A program made the position numbers and the translations under genes. From the NCBI RefSeq assembly GCF_023635005.1, contig NZ_JAMLJM010000004.1, positions 1 through 64,000 of the forward strand: 64,000 nucleotides of DNA, written 5' to 3'. The stretch comes from Flavobacterium luminosum. GTDB taxonomy: Bacteria > Bacteroidota > Bacteroidia > Flavobacteriales > Flavobacteriaceae. Under the pieces are notes generated by a model. That model did no database searches. It was not told the origin of the DNA and saw only the letters and a program-made list of their open reading frames with translations. Numbering within the stretch: the first letter of the stretch is position 1; each line of letters begins with the position of its first letter. Below are positions 19,421 through 27,788 of the stretch, one piece after another.

Positions 19421-20590
19421 GTGAACCGTTATCCTTATATCATAACCCTTCTTTGTTTTTTCGTTCCGATGCATCTCATTGGACAGAAAAACGATTCTAT
19501 TCCATCAAAAGTAGAGGTAAAAGGGTATGTCAAAGGAATGCAAAACACGGTATTTATTCAAAAAATCGATTCGAATGCCTCTGTGAACCTTATCCACAAT
19601 CGCCTCAATTTCAAATATACTTTTAACTCCAAATGGACGAGCCGATTGGAAATCAGAAATCGTATTTTTTATGGCGAGCAAATCAGATTAACTCCTGATT
19701 TCGGTAAAAGCATCAACCAATACAACGGACTTTTCAATCTCTCTTATTTATGGGTGAATGAAAAATCGTTTGTAGCGCATTCGGTTATCGATCGCTTTTT
19801 AGTGAATTACTCCGATGAACAATGGACGATTACTTTGGGAAGGCAACGCATCAATTGGGGTATCAATAACATTTGGAATCCCAATGATATTTTCAACGCT
19901 TATAATTTTTTAGACTTCGATTACGAAGAGCGACCCGGCGTTGATGCGGTTCGCATCCAGCGCAACTTTAAGGACGATTCAACGTTGGAAATGGCTTACA
20001 AACCTGGAAAACACAACAATGAACATACCGCTGCTCTGTTGTATAAATTGAACCGTTGGAACTACGATTTTCAGTTATTGGGCGGACTTTACACTACAGA
20101 CTATGTCATCGGTGGCGGTTGGGCCGGAAACATTAAAAAAGCTGGATTTAAAGGCGAAATGAGTTATTTTATTCCTAGAACAAACACATTGGGAAGTGCT
20201 GAAAATTTTAGTTTTTCCTTAATGGCCGATCAAACCTTTAAAAACGATTGGTACCTTTCAGTTTCGTGTTTGTATAACAGCAATTCAACTGATTTTTCAT
20301 TACAAACGGCAAGTTTATATAATACACAATTGTCGGCTAAAAACCTTTTTCCGTTTCGTTATACTTTTCATGCCACTGCTATGAAAACGATCTCTCCGAT
20401 TATCTCCTTCAATTTTTCTTTTGTGTATTCACCTGAAAAAAACACCTTGATTTTAATTCCTACCTATCTTTGGAATGTAGCCAACAATTTTGATTTAGAT
20501 ATTATGGCACAGTCGTTTTTTGCAACAGAAAATAATAACTACAACAATTTAGCCACCCAAATTTACCTTCGAGGTCGCTGGAGTTTTTAA
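19421..20590 (+). CDS. Outer-membrane beta-barrel protein of the ABC cluster
   Basis: 389 aa starting with GTG, with a signal peptide ending LIGQ, many alternating amphipathic strands and a C-terminal aromatic residue (RGRWSF), the usual barrel-assembly signal. The segment ITLGRQRINWGINNIWNPND resembles DUF1302-type porin-like barrels. Twelve nt after the ATPase, so likely the outer-membrane end of the same machine. Function is inferred from position only. Confidence 0.8.
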   Translation: MNRYPYIITLLCFFVPMHLIGQKNDSIPSKVEVKGYVKGMQNTVFIQKIDSNASVNLIHNRLNFKYTFNSKWTSRLEIRNRIFYGEQIRLTPDFGKSINQYNGLFNLSYLWVNEKSFVAHSVIDRFLVNYSDEQWTITLGRQRINWGINNIWNPNDIFNAYNFLDFDYEERPGVDAVRIQRNFKDDSTLEMAYKPGKHNNEHTAALLYKLNRWNYDFQLLGGLYTTDYVIGGGWAGNIKKAGFKGEMSYFIPRTNTLGSAENFSFSLMADQTFKNDWYLSVSCLYNSNSTDFSLQTASLYNTQLSAKNLFPFRYTFHATAMKTISPIISFNFSFVYSPEKNTLILIPTYLWNVANNFDLDIMAQSFFATENNNYNNLATQIYLRGRWSF

Positions 20591-20687
20591 CAGAAACGCT
20601 CTCAGACGTAGACGGGATTTACCCCCATTACGTTGAAACTTTTTGGTGTCAATATGTATTTCTGCACAGAAAATCCAATTATCTGAT

Positions 20688-20695
20688 TATCTTTG
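20688..20695 (+). promoter_or_regulatory. -7 element of the transketolase operon
   Basis: TATCTTTG, 25 nt ahead of the ATG at 20721, followed by CG. It supports the downstream ATG over an upstream extension at 20643. Confidence 0.6.
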
Positions 20696-20720
20696 CGTCA
20701 ATATAACTTTTAGATATAAA

Positions 20721-21572
20721 ATGAAGCCTAACACTCAACAATTAAGCAATTTAACGATTCAGGTAAGAAGAGATATTCTTCGTATGGTTCACGCCGTAAG
20801 TTCAGGCCACCCGGGTGGTTCTTTGGGCTGTACTGAATTTTTGGTGGTTTTGTACCAAAATATAATGGAAAGAAAACCGGGATTTGATATGGATGGCATT
20901 GGAGAAGATATTTTCTTCTTATCCAACGGACACATCTCACCTGTTTTTTATAGTGTTTTAGCTAGAAGCGGATACTTTCCTGTATCAGAATTAGCTACTT
21001 TCCGAAAACTGAATACCCGTTTACAAGGTCACCCAACCACGCATGAAGGATTGCCTGGAGTTCGTATGGCATCTGGCTCTTTAGGACAAGGTTTGTCGGT
21101 TGCTATTGGAGCGGCACAAGCAAAAAAATTAAACCATGACAACCATTTAGTATTTGCCCTTTTAGGTGATGGTGAATTGCAGGAAGGACAAAATTGGGAA
21201 GCCATTATGTATGCGTCTGCTAAAAAAGTTGACAATTTAATTGCTACAATCGACTTAAACGGAAAACAAATTGATGGAACTACTGATGAAGTGTTAGCCA
21301 TGGGAAGCGTAAAGGCCAAATTTGAAGCTTTCGATTGGGAAGTTGTAGAAATTAAAGAAGGAAACAACATTGAAGCAATCATTGCCGGCATGAACGAGGC
21401 CAAATCTAAAACTGGAAAAGGCAAACCGGTTTGTGTGTTATTACATACTGAGATGGGACATGGTGTAGATTTTATGATGTACACCCACGCATGGCACGGA
21501 AAAGCACCAAATGACGATCAATTGGCTGCGGCATTGGCTCAAAATTACTCTGAAGACGAAGTAGACTATTAG
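20721..21572 (+). CDS. Transketolase, N-terminal (TPP-binding) subunit
   Basis: 283 aa, the first half of transketolase. It interconverts sugar phosphates in the pentose phosphate pathway with thiamine pyrophosphate. It has HAVSSGHPGGSLGC, the TPP motif GDGELQEGQNWEA...N and HTEMGHGVDFM. Split transketolases are normal in this phylum. Start at 20721 because a -7 element lies inside the longer reading. 80 nt before its partner. Confidence 0.95.
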   Translation: MKPNTQQLSNLTIQVRRDILRMVHAVSSGHPGGSLGCTEFLVVLYQNIMERKPGFDMDGIGEDIFFLSNGHISPVFYSVLARSGYFPVSELATFRKLNTRLQGHPTTHEGLPGVRMASGSLGQGLSVAIGAAQAKKLNHDNHLVFALLGDGELQEGQNWEAIMYASAKKVDNLIATIDLNGKQIDGTTDEVLAMGSVKAKFEAFDWEVVEIKEGNNIEAIIAGMNEAKSKTGKGKPVCVLLHTEMGHGVDFMMYTHAWHGKAPNDDQLAAALAQNYSEDEVDY

Positions 21573-21609
21573 AATAAAAATTGACCTGTAAAATTCCTGA
21601 CCATCAGAA

Positions 21610-21645
21610 TTTTAACTCTTTCAATTTTTAACTCTTTCAATTACA
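21610..21645 (+). repeat. Short tandem repeat between the transketolase genes
   Basis: TTTTAACTCTTTCAA occurs twice in a row in the spacer, directly ahead of the C-terminal subunit gene. Confidence 0.6.
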
Positions 21646-21652
21646 ATTCAAA

Positions 21653-22606
21653 ATGAAAAAATATACAAACACAGGAAGTAAAGATACTCGTTCGGGTTTT
21701 GGAGCGGGAATGACCGAATTGGGTCAAAAGAACGAAAATGTTGTGGCTTTATGTGCCGACTTAATCGGATCTCTAAAATTTGATGATTTTAAGAAAAACC
21801 ATCCAGAGCGTTTTTTCCAGATCGGAATTGCAGAAGCCAACATGATTGGAATTGCAGCTGGTTTAACTATAGGAGGTAAAATTCCTTTTACAGGAACTTT
21901 CGCTAACTTTTCGACCGGACGCGTGTACGACCAGATTCGTCAATCGGTGGCGTATTCGGATAAAAATGTAAAAATCTGTGCTTCTCATGCCGGTTTAACT
22001 CTTGGAGAAGACGGTGCAACACACCAAATTCTAGAAGATATTGGTTTAATGAAAATGTTACCGGGAATGACCGTAATCAATACTTGCGATTACAACCAAA
22101 CCAAAGCCGCTACCATTGCGTTAGCTAATCATCATGGTCCGGCATACTTACGTTTTGGGCGTCCGGTGGTGCCTAACTTCACTCCTGCTGACGAACCTTT
22201 TGTAATCGGAAAAGCCATTTTATTAAACGAAGGAACAGACGTTACGATTATTGCGACCGGGCATTTAGTTTGGGAAGCGTTGGTTGCAGCAGAAGCGTTA
22301 GAGGCAAAAGGAATTTCTGCAGAAGTAATTAACATTCACACCATTAAACCGTTAGACGAAGAAGCGATTTTAAAATCGGTAAAGAAAACCGGTTGTGTGG
22401 TGACTGCGGAAGAGCATAACATTATTGGTGGTTTAGGCGAAAGCATTTCCAGAACGTTAATACAAAACTATTTAGTACCACAGGAATTTGTAGCGGTGAA
22501 TGACAGCTTTGGAGAAAGCGGAACGCCAGAACAATTAATGGAAAAATACGGTTTAACGAGCAACGCTATCATTGAAAAAGTTGAAAAAGTAATAAAAAGA
22601 AAGTAA
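21653..22606 (+). CDS. Transketolase, C-terminal subunit
   Basis: 317 aa, the pyrimidine-binding and C-terminal domains of transketolase. It has DLIGSLKFDDF, RFFQIGIAEANMIGIAAGL (with the catalytic Glu) and THQILEDIGLMKMLPGMTV. It follows the N-terminal subunit and is followed by a terminator, so the two form one operon. Confidence 0.95.
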   Translation: MKKYTNTGSKDTRSGFGAGMTELGQKNENVVALCADLIGSLKFDDFKKNHPERFFQIGIAEANMIGIAAGLTIGGKIPFTGTFANFSTGRVYDQIRQSVAYSDKNVKICASHAGLTLGEDGATHQILEDIGLMKMLPGMTVINTCDYNQTKAATIALANHHGPAYLRFGRPVVPNFTPADEPFVIGKAILLNEGTDVTIIATGHLVWEALVAAEALEAKGISAEVINIHTIKPLDEEAILKSVKKTGCVVTAEEHNIIGGLGESISRTLIQNYLVPQEFVAVNDSFGESGTPEQLMEKYGLTSNAIIEKVEKVIKRK

Positions 22607-22628
22607 TTTTTTTAAATAATATTTTATA

Positions 22629-22664
22629 AAACCTGATGTCACTTCAAGAGCATCAGGTTTTTTT
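22629..22664 (+). terminator. Terminator of the transketolase operon
   Basis: Stem AAACCTGATG / CATCAGGTTT with a 12-nt loop and T-run. Confidence 0.85.
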
Positions 22665-23025
22665 ATTTATTCATTTGAAATTTAAATTACTTAAATTCTT
22701 CTTTAAGTTTTCATCACATTTAAATAATATCTTAACTCTTTAATGGTGCTTTATTTAATGATTCGAATTTACTTGCACACACAACTTAGGAATTCCAAAA
22801 CAGTCAATCTTAACCATTTTTATAGTTGCCGATTCTTCGATTATGGCTATTAAACTAACGACTACATTCTTAGAAAAATATAATGGAAACAAAAAATTAA
22901 TACTTAACCGGATTATGAATACTAAAATAATTTATACAAAATAACGAATTACTTTAGCTGACTTACCGAACGAGACTGAGGTTGATATTCACAGAAGTTA
23001 ATACCCTAAAAATAAAATCCAAAAA
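22665..23025. other. Intergenic region, little seen
   Basis: 360 nt of AT-rich spacer. A 33-codon frame (22843-22944, plus strand) exists, with a TATAGTTG -7-like site ahead of it, but the product is low-complexity and I do not call it. Confidence 0.5.
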
Positions 23026-23056
23026 AAGAGCACGGTCTATGACCGTGCTCTTTTTT
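23026..23056 (-). terminator. Strong terminator of the FKBP lipoprotein gene
   Basis: Perfect stem AAAGAGCACGGTC / GACCGTGCTCTTT with a TAT loop; A- and T-runs on both sides make it bidirectional. Confidence 0.85.
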
Positions 23057-23075
23057 AACAATATCTCAAAAATCA

Positions 23076-24104
23076 TTAATGACAGTTCTTGTCTAAATGT
23101 TTTCTCAAACGAGTTGAAGAAGTATAATCTCCAGAACAATCAGGAATTCCTTGTGTCTCGTCTACATAAGGGGTAGCAGGATCATCTGTTGCCGCACCAT
23201 TAAAAGGATAATATCTTTTAACCTTATCTGGATCTAAGGGATTCACATACATTCTTTCATATTTTGTCAAGAAACCATCACCATCATCATCCCTATCGAG
23301 ATAATTTTGTATACCATCATTATCGGTATCATCATCAGTAAAGTCACCATTACCGTTTACATCCTCTAAATAAGAATCAATACCATCAAAATCATGGTCG
23401 ATATAATTCACATGATTTAACTTTATGGAAAAAATCAGTGGTGCATAAGAAGGAATACTGGAAGATCCCGAGGCGTAATAGCCTAACCCAGAAGGAAGAA
23501 AAAACACACCCGCCCCAAAATTCTCATACGAAATAACCCCAGTAGCAGCATCATAAGAAGAAGTACCGGATTTGAATAACGGTAAAATTTCCGACCAACC
23601 ACGAACAAGACTAGTCAATGGCATCCATATAGGATTTACAGACTGGTCAAACTGTGTACTTGCAATGTACTCTTTGTATGTTTTAGGATCTGTTGAAGGT
23701 AAAATTTCTTCTTTTTTCTTGTAAATGTATTCTCCTCTGTAAGAAACATAAACAGAATCTACTCTGGAAGGCTGCAAATTGGTTCCTTCACGGAATTTCA
23801 CATAATACACTTTATAATCAACTTTATTCTCTTCATCGCTTACCATCTTATGTTCTAAAGGAAATTCATCCCAAATAGAAGTAAGTCCATTTGCATCTGT
23901 AATTTTTTCAAAAGCCACCTCATAAGTTACCGGATCAACATCCATGTGGTATTCTTTTAAAAAAGTTTCAATAGCCTCTAAATCTTTTACATACTGAGTA
24001 TCATACGGTTCTGGTTTCTTGGTTGAATTATTGTCGTCTTTATTACAAGAAAAAACAAACATTCCAGTTACCAACAATAAAAAGGCTTTAAAAATTCTAT
24101 TCAT
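23076..24104 (-). CDS. FKBP-type peptidyl-prolyl isomerase lipoprotein with Ca-binding repeats
   Basis: 342 aa. Lipoprotein signal peptide with Cys at residue 20 (MFVFSC). The middle (about 125-235) has the FKBP pattern RGWSEILPLFKSG and a GVFFLPSGLGYYASGS segment, which corresponds to the FKBP active-site strand. The C-terminal 90 residues hold Asp-rich thrombospondin type-3-like motifs (DHDFDGID, DVNGNGDF, DTDNDGI, DRDDDGDGF). Folding of envelope proteins is the likely role. Family members in Bacteroidota include gliding protein GldI; identity with GldI is not claimed. Confidence 0.82.
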   Translation of the reverse strand: MNRIFKAFLLLVTGMFVFSCNKDDNNSTKKPEPYDTQYVKDLEAIETFLKEYHMDVDPVTYEVAFEKITDANGLTSIWDEFPLEHKMVSDEENKVDYKVYYVKFREGTNLQPSRVDSVYVSYRGEYIYKKKEEILPSTDPKTYKEYIASTQFDQSVNPIWMPLTSLVRGWSEILPLFKSGTSSYDAATGVISYENFGAGVFFLPSGLGYYASGSSSIPSYAPLIFSIKLNHVNYIDHDFDGIDSYLEDVNGNGDFTDDDTDNDGIQNYLDRDDDGDGFLTKYERMYVNPLDPDKVKRYYPFNGAATDDPATPYVDETQGIPDCSGDYTSSTRLRKHLDKNCH

Positions 24105-24182
24105 TAGTTTTTAATTTAGTGCGCGCAAGATACAATTTTGATTTATTTTTGTCTTATATTTTAACGTAGTTTTTTAAAATTT

Positions 24183-24575
24183 ATGCGAATTGATAAATAC
24201 CTATGGTGTGTGCGCTATTACAAGACCAGAAACATGGTTACAGAAGCCTGTAAAAAAAATCAGGTAACCATCAATGGCAGTATAGCCAAGCCATCAAAAG
24301 AAATCTTACCGGGAGACAAGATTACGTTTCGAAAAGATCAAATCACTTATATCATCAAAGTTCTTGCTATTCCGGATAATCGTGTAGGAGCAAAATTGGT
24401 CGATTTGTATCGCATAGATGAAACACCTGCCGAAGCTTTTGAACACTTGGAAATGTTGAAACTTTCTAAAGCACATTACCGAAAATACGGCGAAGGCAGA
24501 CCTACCAAAAAAGACCGAAGAGATTTAGATGATTTTGAATTTGATTTCAACGATGAAGAAGACGATATTGAATAA
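24183..24575 (+). CDS. S4-domain RNA-binding protein (Hsp15 family)
   Basis: 130 aa. Starts with an S4 domain (MRIDKYLWCVRYYKTR, QVTINGSIAKPSKEILPGD) and ends in an acidic tail (DDFEFDFNDEEDDIE). E. coli Hsp15 rescues nascent-chain-blocked 50S subunits; a similar role is inferred. The next gene begins inside its last codons. Confidence 0.9.
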   Translation: MRIDKYLWCVRYYKTRNMVTEACKKNQVTINGSIAKPSKEILPGDKITFRKDQITYIIKVLAIPDNRVGAKLVDLYRIDETPAEAFEHLEMLKLSKAHYRKYGEGRPTKKDRRDLDDFEFDFNDEEDDIE

Positions 24576-25647
24576 AGAGTATTGGGAAAATCGCTACCAC
24601 AATAAGCAAACCGGATGGGATACGGGAAGCATTACTACACCGTTAAAGGATTATTTCGACCAACTCGAAGATAAAAATAGTAAAATTCTAATTCCCGGTT
24701 GCGGTAACAGTTACGAGTATGACTATTTAATCCGTAACGGATTTTCAAATGTATACGTATTGGACTATGCACAACAACCCATAGAGAACTTAAAAAAACG
24801 CTTGCCCAATTCTTTACATTCTCACATCATCCTTGAGGATTTTTTTGAACATAAAGAACAATACGATATAATTATTGAACAGACCTTCTTTTGTGCGTTA
24901 GATCCCAAATCAAGAAGAGCCTACGTTCAAAAAATGCACACTTTACTCAAGGAAAATGGTAAATTGGTCGGACTCTTGTTTCAATTTCCTCTCACAGAAT
25001 CAGGACCGCCATATGGTGGAAGCCGAGAAGAATATATTGCTTTGTTTTCGGAATATTTCGAAATCCAAACACTAGAAACAGCTTATAATTCAATCAAACC
25101 TAGAAAAGGAAACGAACTCTTTTTTATCTTTACCAAAAAAAACAACACCATGCACACCAACATCATCTTAAACCATCAGGAAATAGAATACAAAATAAAA
25201 CGTATCGCCTATCAAATATACGAAACGTTCATTGATGAAAAGGAAATCGTAATTGCGGGCATTAACGGGAACGGTTTAATTTTCGCAGAAAAACTCAGCG
25301 CAGTTTTAATGTCTATTTCACCGATAAAAGTGATCTTGTGCGATGTGAAAATAGATAAAAAAAATCCAAGTTCAGCCATCACCACTTCTATAGACAAAAG
25401 TGTTTATACCGAAAAAGGATTAGTTTTGGTGGATGATGTTCTAAATTCTGGAACGACTTTAATATACGGAGTTCGCCACTTTTTAGACGTTCCGCTAAAG
25501 AAATTTAAAACTGCTGTATTGGTAGACCGCAATCACAAAAAATACCCTGTAAAAGCAGATTTTAAAGGCATTTCCCTTTCTACGTCTATTCTAGAACATG
25601 TTCAGGTTGTTTTCGAGAAAAACAACAACTATGCTTGTTTAGAGTAG
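24553..25647 (+). CDS. Methyltransferase-phosphoribosyltransferase fusion protein
   Basis: 364 aa in one open frame with two domains. Residues 1-199 match TPMT-like SAM methyltransferases: motif I ILIPGCGNSYEYDYL, EQTFFCALDP, and GLLFQFPLTESGPPYGGS. Residues 200-364 match a PyrR-like phosphoribosyltransferase with the PRPP loop VLVDDVLNSGTT. The joint is FTKKNNT-Met200. Met200 is where a free-standing 165-aa enzyme would start. In the relatives I remember, these are two neighbouring genes. Start at 24553 (MKKTILNKEYW), inside the S4 gene. Its stop overlaps convergent aroK by 9 nt. Substrates of both domains are unknown. Confidence 0.85.
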   Translation: MKKTILNKEYWENRYHNKQTGWDTGSITTPLKDYFDQLEDKNSKILIPGCGNSYEYDYLIRNGFSNVYVLDYAQQPIENLKKRLPNSLHSHIILEDFFEHKEQYDIIIEQTFFCALDPKSRRAYVQKMHTLLKENGKLVGLLFQFPLTESGPPYGGSREEYIALFSEYFEIQTLETAYNSIKPRKGNELFFIFTKKNNTMHTNIILNHQEIEYKIKRIAYQIYETFIDEKEIVIAGINGNGLIFAEKLSAVLMSISPIKVILCDVKIDKKNPSSAITTSIDKSVYTEKGLVLVDDVLNSGTTLIYGVRHFLDVPLKKFKTAVLVDRNHKKYPVKADFKGISLSTSILEHVQVVFEKNNNYACLE

Positions 25648-26154
25648 TTGTTCGATTTCTGCTACAATTTCTTCCGGCGTTTTCTCATCGGTAGCAACGT
25701 TAAACTTACATTGATTGTAATAATAATTTCTATCAAAGAGATGTTTCGCTATGTAATCAAAAGTCTCTTCGTCACTCAAATTGTGTAATAGTGGGCGTTT
25801 TGCAATTTCATTTTTAAGACGCCCTACCAACACCGGAATACTTGCCTTAAGATATACCGAATATACTGGATGATTTTGAAGATACAAATGATTGTTAGCA
25901 TAACAAGGCGTCCCTCCTCCGGTACTTAATACAAAAGACTCGTCGTTTTCAATCATTTTTTTGAAAATTTCATGTTCTTTTTTTCTAAAAAACACTTCTC
26001 CTTCATCCGAAAAAATCTCCATAATCGATTTTTGAAATTCTTTTTCGATTAAAAAATCCAAATCATAGAACGGCAAATGAAGTTTTTCCGCCAAAAGCTG
26101 ACCGATTATCGACTTACCCGATCCCATATAACCTACCAAGACAATTTTTTTCAT
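25639..26154 (-). CDS. aroK: Shikimate kinase
   Basis: 171 aa. Phosphorylates shikimate in the chorismate pathway. Walker A GYMGSGKS, the DLD shikimate-binding motif, the FRKKE segment, the STGGGTPC loop and RPLLH lid are all present. It converges on the fusion gene with a 9-bp overlap and no room for a terminator between them. Confidence 0.95.
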   Translation of the reverse strand: MKKIVLVGYMGSGKSIIGQLLAEKLHLPFYDLDFLIEKEFQKSIMEIFSDEGEVFFRKKEHEIFKKMIENDESFVLSTGGGTPCYANNHLYLQNHPVYSVYLKASIPVLVGRLKNEIAKRPLLHNLSDEETFDYIAKHLFDRNYYYNQCKFNVATDEKTPEEIVAEIEQLL

Positions 26155-26226
26155 AATTATAAAAGCTTAAAAATAAACGCTTTGTGCGCCGATTAAAAAA
26201 AAAGATAAAATTATTATTAATTTCTT

Positions 26227-26257
26227 TTGAAATGTTAAAAATAAGGTATTATATTTG
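26227..26257 (+). promoter_or_regulatory. tRNA-Lys promoter
   Basis: TTG (26227-26229), 20 nt, TATATTTG (26250-26257), then CACCCGCAATC, the same start region as the rrn promoters. The predicted start is about 20 nt ahead of the tRNA. Confidence 0.85.
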
Positions 26258-26281
26258 CACCCGCAATCAGGAAATGATTTT

Positions 26282-26354
26282 GACTCCGTAGCTCAGCTGG
26301 TAGAGCACATCACTTTTAATGATGGGGTCCTGGGTTCGAATCCCAGCGGGGTCA
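26282..26354 (+). tRNA. tRNA-Lys (TTT), first copy
   Basis: 73 nt. Acceptor GACTCCG/CGGGGTC, anticodon stem CATCA/TGATG with loop CTTTTAA (anticodon TTT), T-arm CTGGG-TTCGAAT-CCCAG. CCA is not encoded. Confidence 0.97.
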
Positions 26355-26387
26355 CAAATTTGACCGAATATTTTTCTTGAAAGCATA

Positions 26388-26460
26388 GACTCCGTAGCTC
26401 AGCTGGTAGAGCACATCACTTTTAATGATGGGGTCCTGGGTTCGAATCCCAGCGGGGTCA
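26388..26460 (+). tRNA. tRNA-Lys (TTT), second identical copy
   Basis: All 73 nt are identical to the first copy, 33 nt downstream. Both would be processed from one transcript. Confidence 0.97.
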
Positions 26461-26463
26461 CAA

Positions 26464-26490
26464 AAAGTCAAACGCAAGTTTGACTTTTTT
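26464..26490 (+). terminator. Terminator after the tRNA-Lys pair
   Basis: Stem AGTCAAAC-GCAA-GTTTGACT followed by T7. It separates the Lys tRNAs from tRNA-Leu, for which no own promoter was found, so some read-through is implied. Confidence 0.75.
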
Positions 26491-26497
26491 TATTTAA

Positions 26498-26579
26498 GGC
26501 CTTGTGGAGGAATTGGTAGACTCGCCATCTTGAGGGGGTGGTGTCGCAAGACGTATGGGTTCGAATCCCATCAAGGTCA
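26498..26579 (+). tRNA. tRNA-Leu (GAG)
   Basis: 82 nt class II tRNA. Acceptor GGCCTTG/CAAGGTC, anticodon stem CCATC/GGTGG with loop TTGAGGG (anticodon GAG), variable arm GTC-GCAA-GAC, T-arm ATGGG-TTCGAAT-CCCAT. Its last three bases are also the stop codon of crtY on the other strand. Confidence 0.95.
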
Positions 26580-27710
26580 CGATTTAAACAGCGCTTTGAT
26601 AAAAGGCAACTTAGGACACGATAAAATTACCTGCAATTCGTCCTGTAAAGAAGATTCTTCATCTAAAAATCTAAAAATCTTATCTGGACTCACTTTTGAA
26701 AACATACTCGAAAAAATAGATTTCCCCAATTCATTATTATCGAATAACACTCTAACCAATAATTTATCGTAGAATGTAAAACGATTAAAAACCTTAAAGT
26801 TCGTAAAGTCAAAAGATTTTTCCCTCAACAGATCTACCACTTTTTCCGACAATTTATCTGAATTTCTGAAGGTATACCCTGTACTAGCCTTAGTCCATCC
26901 ACCAGCTGTACCAATATTTAAAACACGTTTGGAATTTTTTTTCCAAAACGGATAAACCGTCATAGGGATATTTCCTTGCTCGGTAGCTGTTATACTGTAC
27001 TCGTGCAACCCTATTTTTTTTAAATAATCTTGTATTCCTTCTTCATATTCTGTCTGCGTTAATAATTCAGGAGAAAAAAGTGTGTATTCTACCAAAGCTT
27101 CGGTACTCGAAAACGGTAAAACATAAAGGAAACGAGTATTACCCTGCTGATCTATAGTAAAATCCATGAAGGTGGCTGTATTCTCTTTGAAAAATGGTGT
27201 TTTTGATTTCACAAACCAACCTACAAAATGTTGTTGCAACAAAGGATATTTCGCGTTATTTATGATTTCATTTCTATTGTAAAAAGAATTAAACAAAGTT
27301 GCTCCCTCGTAAGTCGCTTCATTTGTCTTAACAATGACTGTATCATTTTGTTCCTGAAAGAATAGTGTTTTCTCTTTCTTCCAAACGATTCCTTTACAAC
27401 CTTCTATTTTTTTAAAAATGGTTTTATAGAATAGATCCGATGCTATTGACTTATATCGGTAACCATTTTTCATGCAATTGGTTTTAATTCCGTCACCTAA
27501 AAAGTAAGCTTCATCCCATGATTTAGAGAGTAAAAAATCCCAATTACCCTGATTCTTTTCCCAGAAAGACCAAGTCTTGTCATTCTCCGATTTATCTTCC
27601 GGCTCAATAATTAAAATCGATTTATTTAGGTGTAAATCCGCCGCCATCATTTTGTGTAAAATCATCATTCCTGACAATCCGAAACCCGAAAAAATATAAT
27701 CGTAACGCAT
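26577..27710 (-). CDS. crtY: Lycopene beta-cyclase
   Basis: 377 aa. Cyclises both ends of lycopene to beta-carotene. N-terminal dinucleotide-binding motif (YIFSGFGLSGMMILHKMM), DKTWSFWE, the PMTVYPFWKK region and GTAGGWTKASTGYTF are typical of the CrtY family. Its TGA (26577-26579) lies inside tRNA-Leu. It faces away from the merR-crtI-crtB-crtZ group and shares a 78-bp control region with it. Product and pathway position are firm; the biochemical specificity is inferred from the family. Confidence 0.93.
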   Translation of the reverse strand: MRYDYIFSGFGLSGMMILHKMMAADLHLNKSILIIEPEDKSENDKTWSFWEKNQGNWDFLLSKSWDEAYFLGDGIKTNCMKNGYRYKSIASDLFYKTIFKKIEGCKGIVWKKEKTLFFQEQNDTVIVKTNEATYEGATLFNSFYNRNEIINNAKYPLLQQHFVGWFVKSKTPFFKENTATFMDFTIDQQGNTRFLYVLPFSSTEALVEYTLFSPELLTQTEYEEGIQDYLKKIGLHEYSITATEQGNIPMTVYPFWKKNSKRVLNIGTAGGWTKASTGYTFRNSDKLSEKVVDLLREKSFDFTNFKVFNRFTFYDKLLVRVLFDNNELGKSIFSSMFSKVSPDKIFRFLDEESSLQDELQVILSCPKLPFIKALFKS

Positions 27711-27724
27711 AATTTTAAAAATTC

Positions 27725-27776
27725 TGTTAACAAATATACTATTTAAAAAATTAATTGTATAAATTTGTTTAACAAA
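27725..27776. promoter_or_regulatory. crtY/merR divergent control region with operator repeats
   Basis: Plus strand: -7 element TAAATTTG (27760-27767) runs into the palindrome TTTGTT-T-AACAAA (27764-27776), upstream of merR. Minus strand: -7 element TATATTTG (27731-27738) runs into TTAACA for crtY, giving TGTTAACA (27725-27732). The repeat is shared with the crtI promoter, so a common repressor, most simply the adjacent MerR/CarH-like protein, is inferred. Confidence 0.65.
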
Positions 27777-27788
27777 AACATAAAAACA

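Noticed and set aside
22843..22944. 33-codon frame with a -7-like site
   Set aside because: Low-complexity product, no terminator and no recognisable pattern.
26282..26579. tRNA cluster as an integration hotspot
   Set aside because: No integrase, no att-like duplication of a tRNA 3' end and no foreign genes next to it; the second tRNA-Lys is a full-length copy.
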